In this document: one piece after another, positions 1 through 10,500 of the stretch
How positions within the stretch are numbered: the first letter of the stretch is position 1
Layout of the letters: each line of letters begins with the position of its first letter
Origin: Tenrec ecaudatus
Taxonomy: Eukaryota; Chordata; Mammalia; Afrosoricida; Tenrecidae
Length of the DNA stretch: 64,000 nucleotides
Assembly (NCBI RefSeq): GCF_050624435.1
Contig: NC_134541.1
Span: 100,808,805-100,872,804, forward strand
Direction: 5' to 3'
The notes under the pieces: model-generated
The model's input: the letters and a program-made list of their open reading frames with translations, nothing else
What the model was told of the DNA's origin: nothing
Databases searched by the model: none
Made by a program: the position numbers and the translations under genes

Positions 1-171
1 ATTGATGCCAACTCATATACACCCTATAGGACTGCCCCTTGTGAGTTTCTGACACTGTAACTCTACAGGAGTAGAAAGCCTCTTCTTTCTCCTGAGGAGT
101 GGCTGGTGGATTCAAACTACGGACCTTGGGAATTGCAACCCAACTTGTAACCACTATGCCACTGGGCTCCT
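1..171 (-). mobile_element. AfroSINE, cut by window edge
   Basis: Minus-strand copy: GATGCCAACTCATATACACC tail to ACCACTATGCCACTGGGCTC head. The tail may continue left of the window. Confidence 0.8.
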
Positions 172-378
172 CTAATGTGCCACAAGGGCTGGCTCCCTTT
201 AAACTGTGCAGTCACTTCATTTTCAGTGTAGGCTCATGCCATTAATTATGAGTCCCATGTCATGTGTGCTGTATGGATTTCTGGGGAAGAAAGATCGCTC
301 AGAAGGCGTAGCGAGGTGTACTTACTAATACTCTCTTGAAAAAAAGCAGTGTGATCTTCCTTCGATCCTTCATTCAAA

Positions 379-585
379 GGAGCCCCTGGTGACATAGTGG
401 GTTATGCATTGGGCTACTAACCGCAAGGTCAGTGATTCAAAACCACCAGCCACTGTTGGAGAAAGATGAAGTTTTCTATTTTTGTAAAGAATTACGGTTT
501 TGGAAACCCACAGGGGCAGTTCTGCCCTGTTCTCTAGAGTCTGTATGAGTCAGAATCAGCCCGATGGCAGAGAGTGTTTGGTTTC
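379..585 (+). mobile_element. AfroSINE
   Basis: Near full-length: head GGAGCCCCTGGTGACATAGT, tail TATGAGTCAGAATCAGCCCG. Confidence 0.85.
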
Positions 586-1424
586 TTGATCTTCATTCAT
601 CCTTGGCGATGGCTTAGAAGGACCAGGAGCTTCATGATCTGTACTGTCCATCTAAAGGAAGCCTTTGCCTCTCCCAGGTATCTCACACGAGGCTATTGCT
701 CAAGAATCAAAACGATATTGGCAAAACTTGGAAGCCACCGTGCCAGGGCCTCAGGTATTCTTTCTTGTGTGCTTCTTGCATTTGGGCTCTTTCTAGAACT
801 GCCTAATGGAGACTGGTTGTAGGCGGGTCAGTTAATGCTCAGCACCTAGTTAATGTCTTAACATTTAATGAATCCACTTCTGTGTGAAAAGAAAAGATTC
901 TGCATTTTGATTGCTTGTTTTATTAAAAATATAATCCTTAACCTTCCCACAATTCTTGGCAAGAATGGAGGCTCCTGTTTGTACCCAGCCTAAATGGGCA
1001 AAATAACTGGGGGAGTGGGGATTTGGAGTGCGTTGGGGTAAGGGAGGTTGGTTGCATTTTGGTTTTGTGTCATTTTGCTTCCTGGCTGTCAGCATGCTTA
1101 TGCAGCACCGTTCTCCTGAATGCCTAGTCAGTACTTCCCTAGTTGACTGTCATTTCCCCTGTGCTGGGGTACCCGGAAGCTGCTTTTCCCCTAGTCTCTG
1201 GCACTTGGGGACCAGTTGGAATTTCAGTTATCACAGAGTATAGTCAAATCAGCCAGCCAGAGGAATACTGGGAGATTTTTTTGTGTTATTGTGAAGAAAC
1301 AAAGGGAATGAGGGAAGGAAGGGAAAAAATAGTAGCTCCAAAAACAAAACATGGGATTCATTATTTTATTCTCAGAAATCTAGTTTGCTATTAAAAATTA
1401 AAACTTCCCTTTTGATTGTTTAAG
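586..1424. other. ZC3H7A: ZC3H7A intron, no feature seen
   Basis: No exon, SINE or hAT signature recognised; mildly AT-rich unique sequence up to the 1425 exon. Confidence 0.5.
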
Positions 1425-1558
1425 GTGTTTGGCAATGATATAATGCCTGGACCTCTTCACATGAAGATAAAGTTTGTATGTGGCCATTGTCTGCGGAATG
1501 GCCAAGTCATCGAGCCGGACAAAAACAGGAAATACTGTAGTGCAAAAGCAAGACACTC
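1425..1558 (+). CDS. ZC3H7A: ZC3H7A exon (Cys-rich CGHC segment)
   Basis: This 134-nt exon starts in phase 0 at GTG TTT GGC after a TTTAAG acceptor and ends at CAC TC before donor GTAAGT. It encodes VFGNDIMPGP through KARHS. The pattern FVCGHC followed by KYCSAKARH is a C-x2-C ... C-x5-H arrangement that probably binds zinc. The acceptor is AAG rather than CAG/TAG, but frame and homology support it. No further upstream exon is visible in 1-1424. Confidence 0.92.
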
Positions 1559-4500
1559 GTAAGTAATCCGAGTGGCAGGCCTGTTCGGAGCTAGAAAGGC
1601 AGGCGTGGAGGAACAGCAGAGAGCGCGCACAGCATGAGAGCTGGCGAAACTAGACACAGAGCGATGCGATTTGATAGCTAGGGATTCCACTGGGTTCTTT
1701 CTTGTCTGTGATTGGTCCTTTAGTTAGGATTCCTCGGGATTGAGTATAAATAGCAGCAGGGATTGTAGTGATCACAGAACCTGAGGCACCTCCCTTAGAA
1801 GGGTGAGAGAAATAGTCTTGGCTCCTTCAGGTCGGAGTTTGGTCCCCTGTCCTCTATTATGCCTTCTGCTGGTGTGTATGTGTGTGTGTGCGTGTGTTCT
1901 GAACTCCGTTTTCCTTAGGTGGACCAAAGACCGGCGTGCCATGAGAGTGATGTCTTTTGAACGTAAGAAGTGGATGAACATCCGTCCTCTCCCCACAAAG
2001 AAACAAATGCCGTTACAGTTTGATGTACATACGTAACTTTAAGCCACTTTATTTTTCTTTTCTAATGAAGTGTTTTGGGTCATTAGAATGCAGTAGTGAT
2101 TCACAGTACGACGCGGGCCTTTTAAGTAGCACTCACAGTCACCGGGACATTTCCTGGTTCCACTCTGGTTTCCCCCTTCCTATGCGGCTGTGGTTGATCT
2201 CCTTGACAGGAGTTCTCTGAGTTAGCTGGGGATGTTAACTTCATAGATAAAGGATTCCACACAAAGTTATGAGTGTCGTTGAACTTGCTTTCCTGATGAC
2301 TCTCGTTAGAGAGGGACTGAAAGAGAAGTTGATTTCAGTCCGTTTTGAATCCTCACTTTGAGATGGAGCCTGACTGAGGCGGTCGGTGGCATGAATGTCG
2401 TTGAGTTTGTTTCCATTTACACTGTTTCTTTCGCTGAACCCCCGTGGAGAGCAGCTCAAAGATGCCTGGGTGTGATGGGACCCTGTCAAAGTAACCCTAA
2501 AGAAGAGGCTCCCGTAGAACCCGCTAGAGCAGCGGTTCTCCACTTTCCTCACACCGCGGCCCTTTCATACAGTTCCTCATGGGGTGGTGACCCCCAACCA
2601 TATGATTATTTTTCTTTGCTACTTCTTCACTGTCATTTTGCTACTGTTGTGAATCGGGCAACCCCTGTAAAAGGGTCATTCGACCCCCAAAGAGGTTGCG
2701 ACCCACAGGGTGAGAACCGCTGCACTAGATGGAAACATCAGGCCAAGGGCACGGTCATACCATGGCCTGTTGCATCCGAGCACACTCCAGTGCATGGTCT
2801 TGCTGCCCACACCATTTGAACGGGCTCTGGATCGTCGCTCCTCATGAAAGAGCCTAGAGGTGGGTGAGTTATGGACAGGGACACCTGAGGCATCGGCAGG
2901 TTGTGAACTTGCTGCCATGCTGAAGGACATGGAGAGGACCCTCGGCCAGGGAAGCAGTGCAGATGGCTTGTCAGAGACGCCTCTCAGGGGAGCCACCATG
3001 CAAATTGATTATCTCAGGACTTGGTTGAAAGTAGAGCGACTGCAGTTCTAGTTTACCTGGCCCAGGTGGCTGGCAGTTCTTGACCCTTGGGCATGCTGTA
3101 CAGCCGTGCAAAAACCAGCTGATTTCATTTTTTCCTTCCATAACAGATGTGCTAAGTAGTTCCTTTTCTAGAAGGAAAAGTACTGTGTGTGTGCAGAGAG
3201 AGATTGTGTGAGGTGGGCACTCAGGCATAGTGTGTCAGAAGGGTGGCAGTGCAGTGACTCCGCCTCAGTGTCTGAGTCTGTAAGTAGAAAGTATTCCACC
3301 AGAGAGAAGGTGACAGAGGGCGAGTCTCTGAACCCCAGCACCCGGCCCCCGCTCCTCTGCCTGTTCTCGTGACTGCCTCTCCAGAGCCCCAGGCAAAGGT
3401 TTCCCTGGCTGATTGATCCCTGACTGCGTGCTTTGCCAGTGCTTAGCAAGGGAAAGAGCCTAGCATCAAGTCCAGGGAGGGCTTACTCATGACTGAAGAC
3501 TTTAAGGACAGTGGGAGGGCAAAGGTAGCTTTTAGGCTTTAGCAGAAACAAATGCTAAGCATTTTAGTCTGTGTAAGATAAGGACGATAACACCGAAGAC
3601 ACACCACCACGTAGCTATTGGAGATTGCGTTCCATCTCAAGAGAGTTGTGTTGTGGTATCTGCGGCTCCTGCGCTCCCAGAGACGACGGAGGCTGGCTTG
3701 GTTTTCAGGAATCTGCAGCCTGCTGGTCCCTGACTCCCTAGTTTCCTTCCCGTATCACTGGTTTTATTTTGCTTCGTGAAAATACAACAAACAGAATGAG
3801 AGATACTGGTTGGAATCTCTGTAACAGCCTGGTTAGTGTACTAATGATTTTCATATCTAGTGAGTTCTGAAAGGATCGTCGGTGGTGCATTAATTCAGCT
3901 ACAAACCACAAGGTCTGTGGTTCAAACCCACCGGCTGCTCTTGAGGGGTGAGGAAAGACCAGATATCTACTCCCCTAAAAAATGACAGTGTAGGAAACCC
4001 AGGAGGCAGTCCTGCTCTGTTGAGTCAGACTGTTGTGAGTCGAGCCACTGGGTGGCACACACCAAGCGTGAGCTGTGGCGGCCGTCAGTGCCTTTGTGGG
4101 CCAGAGTCCAGGTCAGTCTAGGAGCCTTTCCCGACACCAGGTGTAGCATCGGCGCAGTGAGCTGCTCTCTGTGCTGCCTGCCCAGTGCCGACAGGAAGGG
4201 GTGTGCGTGGCCTCGCAGGGGAGGTTCCAGTGCAGGGGTGCTGAGGCAGCGGGTTCCCAGATGGTTTCTCCAGAGAGAATGTTCTGTGCTCCAATTCCAT
4301 GCTTCACTCTCTTTTAAACATGTTATTTCTTTTGATAGCATTTGGTGATAGAAGAACTTAATATCTCATGGGCTTAGAGTTCATCTCTATGGAATCAAAT
4401 GAATCTTAGAACTGTACTGTGAATTCTTAGCCTGACTAAAAATGATTATTCTGCCTAGATATAAAAATCAGTCCATTTTAATAAGGGTAGCCTGTCTTAA

Positions 4501-7500
4501 ATGCTTTTTTTTTTTATATATAGCTGTGTAATCACGTGGCCTCTGGGAAAAAGTGTCAGTACATTGGGAACTGTTCCTTTGCCCACAGCCCCGAGGAACG
4601 AGAAGTGTGGACGTACATGAAAGAGAATGGAAGTGAGTCGATGTTCTGTCTCTTTGACATCTGTGCATCCTGGCGCCTCTGAAGGTTTTTTCCTCTGCAA
4701 ACGAGGTCGCTGGCTTACCACAGACACACAGCACTTGGCGTTCTAGAATACCGGTGCCTGTCCCATCGGTAGCTCTGTAGGTGACACAGGTTTCCCTGAC
4801 CTGGGCCTTCGCCTCGGTGGAGCAGAGTGGTGTCTCACGTGTGCTTGCTTTGGTCTGATCCGAGTGTGGGTACCATATATAATCGTGTATAAGCCAAGTT
4901 TTTTCAGCACAATTTTAATGCAGTTTTTGTGGTAAAATTAGGTGCTTCAGCTGATACTCGGATTGGCTTATATTCGAGTATGTTGGTGTGCATCGTGTGA
5001 TGTAGCATGTGTTTCTAGAAAATGGGCTGGGTCGTGGTTCTTCTTTCCCTATTTAAGTCAGACCATACCCCCTGGTTTGAATAACCAAACCCAAATTGTC
5101 GTCGCGTTAACTCCAACTCAGAGTGACCCTATGGCACAGAGTCGAATTGTGCTATACGGCTCCCAAGGTGGAAATCCTTATGACAGCAGAGTGCCTCATC
5201 TTTCTCCTCAGAGAATCTGGTAACTTTGAACCACCGACCTTTCAGTTAGCAGCCAAGTGCTTAACTACTATGCCGCCAGCTCTCCCAGTAGTTGTGACTC
5301 ATCAGACTCATCACCTCACTAAATTAATCTGACTCAGAGTAACGGGGTTCTTCAGAAAGCACCTCTTTTTAGGACAACCTCAGCTTGAAAGGGCCGAGAG
5401 ATCTTGATGAGATTTCAGTCTTGTACTTTGGACCGTAAGTATGGGACTACCAGGGTCAGCGTGTTTTTATCTTAATGACACCGATGGACATGCTTCCAGC
5501 CAGCTCTCTCTGGACCACCAGCACCAGTTGGCTTTCAGAAAGGACCCCAGAAGGCCTTACTGAAGATGATGACCTTGCCTTGTTCCTGCAGTAGCTCCTA
5601 CCACCTGCCTTGACGAAGAGGTTTCTCACTGATCATTAATCCTACTCGGATGATAATTGTCAGCCCCGCTTGGACAGGCCACAGAAGTCAAATTTCAGCC
5701 AGCTCCTTACCTCAGTGCTTCTCCATCAGGGACAATTTGGCAATGTCTGGAGTCCTGTCCCCGCGTGCCCCCTTTAATACAGGTCACCCCAACTTAATGT
5801 GTTTGAGTTACAATGACCCACTCTTAAAACTGGGGGGATTTGGGGGATGTTTGTGTTTTACAACTTAAGAATAATATGCTCAGCATATAATATTTCATGC
5901 ATAATTGGCCGATGTGACTATTCTCAGATGTTCACTTGCAGATGGTCAGTGTAGGGACGTAGGTCAAAATTGACTTAGTGCGGAATCCATGAGAAAGGAG
6001 CCCAGTGTAAGTCGGGCACTACCTGTGATTATAATCTTGTTGAGAATAGACACAGAGGAACCTAAGCCAGCCAGTTCAATAGTCTACTTGTACAATTCCC
6101 AGACATGGATTGCAGTCTTCCCTTTGCACAACCATCCCCTCCTAATTGTACCATAAACTCACTGATAAGAGCCCATATAGACAGCTCTTAAAACTGCATC
6201 TCATTGAGCTAAACTGCTGTTTGGTTTTAAGATGGCTTCAGGGGATTGTTGGTTTAAGGTTTAGAAATTATCTCATTCCAGGTGCCTCCATGGCTCCAGA
6301 AAGGCTTAGGTCAATGAGAATTTGAAATTCTACTTTGCATTCTCCTCCTCTCTCCCCTTTTGATGGGGATTCTTCTGTGGACGCTTGGATCAAAGTGTTT
6401 AGTGATGGTAGCTGAGGACCATCCAAATCTCCTGGCCCCGTAGCGGAACGGACAGTTGTTCTCGGAGGCAATGGGCCACACCATCCGTAGGCTCCTCTTC
6501 CTGGATCACCGTGCTCTGGTGCTCCAGGGAAGTAAGTGGGTTACCAGTTAGTTTTAGGTCTTGAATGGCCCCTTACAAGCTTCTAAGGCCTTAGGCACTG
6601 CCCAAAGAACTTGGAGGTAGACCCGAAGCACTATCAGACCAATTCACCAGGTTGCCCCATAAAATAATGACCCCAAAACTCCAAACTAAATGACCAAATC
6701 CCAGGAGGTGTTGGGGTGGACCTAAGCAGCTCAGCCTCTGTGTTTTACTCAGCTTTCTTTTTGTAGCGGCCAGCACACCTGTCATATAGCTTTGCCAATT
6801 TGACTTGGAGACATTTTGATTGTCCTGAGTGGGTAGGGGCTGTGGGGTGTGTACCTACCTGGTAGTTGAGGCCAGGGATGCTGCAGGACACCCCCACAGC
6901 AGTGAATTCTGCCCCAAATGGCCTCAGACCGAGGAGGAAACACTCAGGGGTCAGCACTTGATGATCATGGGAAATACGGGTAGCTCTCAGATTGTGGATG
7001 AGTTCCATTCCTGCGCCTGTCTGTCTGTCTGTCCCAAGTTGAAACTGGGCATAAGTAGGAACCGTTAAATACTGTCTTATCTAATGTATATTAAGTGTTT
7101 GTTTTCATATACTAGGCTAAGTCAGAAAGTATTGCTACAGGCTCCAGTTCATACACACACGGGTTTTGTAGAAACAGAACGGGTCTAAACATGTCTCTGT
7201 GACCATTCGATGGCTGCAGACAAGCTTTCTCACTTGTCTTAACCTCCTTAGACTGCCTTCCCCCAAAGCAGGCCAATCAAAATAGTGGCTTCTAAAAGAT
7301 CTGATCCAGATCAGAAGGCTGCCGCGATTGGGGATTCCCAAAGAGTCATCATAATAGATGTTTCCCAAGAACACAGGGCAATCAAGGCAGCTTATTAGGA
7401 AGAAAATTGGTTAGAGCAGCAGTTCTCAACCTGTGGGTTGTGACCCCTTTGGAGGTCAAATGACCCTTTCACAGGGGTCACCTGATTCATCACAATAGCA

Positions 7501-10500
7501 AAATTACAGTGATGAAGTAGCAAGGAGAATAATGTTATGGTTGGGGGATCAGCACCACATGAGGAACTGTTTGAAAGGGCTGCAGCCTTAGGAAGGTGGA
7601 GACCGGCTGTGTTAGAGAAAGGCCACACAAGCTGCCTAGCAGGTTTTCCCACCAAGACACTTTGCTCATTCTTAGAGGGTAGCATCAGCTGTCCCTAGAA
7701 AGTTTCACTGGGAAACCTCACACCATCTACCTTCCAGTCCTAATCTCACCCCTTCATGATATGAGTCCCTCTAGGATGAGCAGAGGAGCCCTGCTGCCTA
7801 GGGGTCAGCGGTTCTAAGCCACCAGCTGCTCCATAGGAGAAAGACGAGGCGCTCTCCTCCCGTAAAGCGTTACAGTCGTGGAAACCCACAGGGACAGTTC
7901 TACTCTATCCTATAAGGCCGCCGTGAATCAGAATCGACTCGATACCCAAACTGCTGTTTTGCACTAGTGCAAATTAAAGAGCACAGAATTCTTTGGGGAA
8001 GGTTGTTAGGTACTGGTGAGTTGGTTCTTTCTGTTCAGAAAGAAACACTGCCGTTGTGTCAATCCATCTTGTTGATGGTCCAGGAAACACTAAGGAAATA
8101 CTTCCCTAGGGCCTAAAACATAGTAGCAATAATCATGTTTTGATGCATGTTACAAAGTATGCCCGTTTGTCATTACAAAGCATTGTGTGTACAGTGTTAA
8201 TAGGCATAGTGCTGCTCCAGTGACAGTGTATTAGCGCTGGAATGACAGGTTGGACGGAAACTGGGGGCAGCCTGCATACTTGTTTTCACCACAGGAAGCC
8301 CCTGGCAGCCAGAGCCCAGCACCTGGTCTCCACTGGGTTAACTCGCGCCCATCACTGCAGTCCTCTCGGGAGCCCCCGCCTGACTGACGGGAGCTGACCA
8401 GAGCGCATTGGTGTGGTTCCTGTCTTGCTAAGTAGGCCGTGGAGAGCATGTCAGCTCTTAGTGCCCCAAAGCGGCGTTCCTAGCCCGGGGAGGCCCTGCG
8501 GCGATAAAGTGGCATTAGCTGGCAGGATTGCCTTCAAATCATCCTGAATGTGGTTTAATGGGAACATTGACCAGCTGCTTGAACGTAGACCAGGTCTCCA
8601 TCCAACATCGCAGGCCTGAGTTCAGTTGTATTGTTTTTGAAGACTCCCCGCCAACAGATGCTGTGTATTTAAACAACGTGTCCTTGTTCCTGTTGAAAAT
8701 GAAAAGTACTTCCTCTCTCTTCAGTACAAGACATGGAGCAGTTTTATGAACTTTGGCTGAAGAGTCAAAAGATGGAAAAAAATGATGACGCTGCCAGCCA
8801 GCCCAGCAAGGAGAATGGAAAACAAATTCACATGCCAACGGATTATGCAGATGTGACTGTAAGTACCCTGGCTGCCCGATGGGTGGAGCCCCCTTTCCCA
8901 GTCCCGCCCAGAGCCAGGCTCTCTGCTCCACTTCTGCCCTCTCCATCGGCTTCCTGCCACTCGTTGAGTCGTCATTCCACAGAGCCCTTCCTCGACCCTG
9001 CCCTACTAGAACCCAAGAGCACAGGGGGTTGGTTAGTTTTCAAAACAGGAATGCCCTTCCCTACAGTCTGGAGACCAGACGTCCAAACCAGGGTACTTCT
9101 TGTCTGAGTGATTGTTTGATTCCTTGGTGTGTAGACAACCTTACTTGTGTCCTCCTGTTTGCGCGCGTGTGTGTGTGTGCATGTCTAAATTTGATCTGCT
9201 CTTAAAATCACACAAAAGTGAACTCCCTCCTACTGGGGCTGTCACTGATCTCACACAGCTAAGAAAATCCTTTTTCCAAACAGGGTCTCATTCACGGACA
9301 CAAGACTTAAGATGCCGAGACCCACTTTAGGGACACCAATTTCCACCCCTAGTGATTCTGTTTCTGACAGGATTTTGCAGCCAGAGCATTGCAAATCCAA
9401 GTTCTGATTCCACTCTTGACTAGGCTCTGACCCTGGGCCGATTGTCAGACGTCCCTGGCAGGACTGCTGAGACAGGGAAGCATGAGGCATGTACAGCACA
9501 GACCCAGTGCCAGAGGGGCAGGCCACACTGTCAGGGAGCTCCGGCCATCCCTCCCGCCACCTCCGTTTTCCCGCCCCCAGCCCCACCCCCACCCCCACCC
9601 TTCTGTGGCGATATTCACTCCGCTGTGGTCTCTTAGGGTTTTGCTTTTCTCTTAAAAACTTCAAACTGTCAACGGGGTGATGTAACGGATTTCTGGAGCC
9701 CACTACACAAGGCTGGTTTTGCTTCTGGAAAAGTAATAGACTGTTACAGATTACGTTGAAGTCTCAGGTGTCCCCCTTCCCAGAAGAAATCGGACCCCTA
9801 GTGTATTTTTCCAGGCCCTGTTTACAGTTTGTCCTTGAACAGTCTGTGGTTTGGCACGCGTGGTAAAGTTTCTGTAAGTGTAGGCTTTGTCCATTTCGTG
9901 CCTCTTGTTTTCTTGAATCTGCGGATCCAAGCCTATCGCCCCACCGTCTTGCTCTGTGCCCCTCAGTATTGCCCAGCCTCTCACCACTGCCCTGGCTGCC
10001 CTCCCAGGCTGCCTCCCTGTGTCCTGAGTGCCAGCCCAGGAGACATCCTGGGCATTTACTCAGCGACTCCAGGCTGCACCAAGAGTGTGCCCCTGTGCCG
10101 AGCCACGCTCTCAGGAGCGAGGTCTCCAGGAAGCTTCCTGTTGTCCAGTGTTGCCCCCTGACTCTTACTCAGGCTCGGTGGGCCTATGTCTGTTGTGGCT
10201 CTTGGCTCCCACCATCTCGGGATTTCTTCCATGCAGGGGTGGCCCCAGGGACAGCGTCTCACCAGCTCCTTTCCCTCCTGGTGCTGGGCACAGGTCCAGT
10301 GTGTGAGGTGAATGGAGGTGTGGCTGCTTGTCCCTGTGGAGCGGCATACCTGGCCTCTCCCAACAAACATCCTTGTTTGCACACCGGCTCCTGTCTATCC
10401 CCTCCTTGCTGGAACCTCCTGGACACCTGGCAGAGTTCCTTTCCCCCCCCCTAGCCCCGGGTCCTAGTCTGCAGGCCTCCCGGGTTGCTGTCCTTGCCTC

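Noticed and set aside
2358-2819. 153-residue open frame
   Set aside because: It runs through SPIN copy 1 and flanking intron; the translation is transposon sequence.
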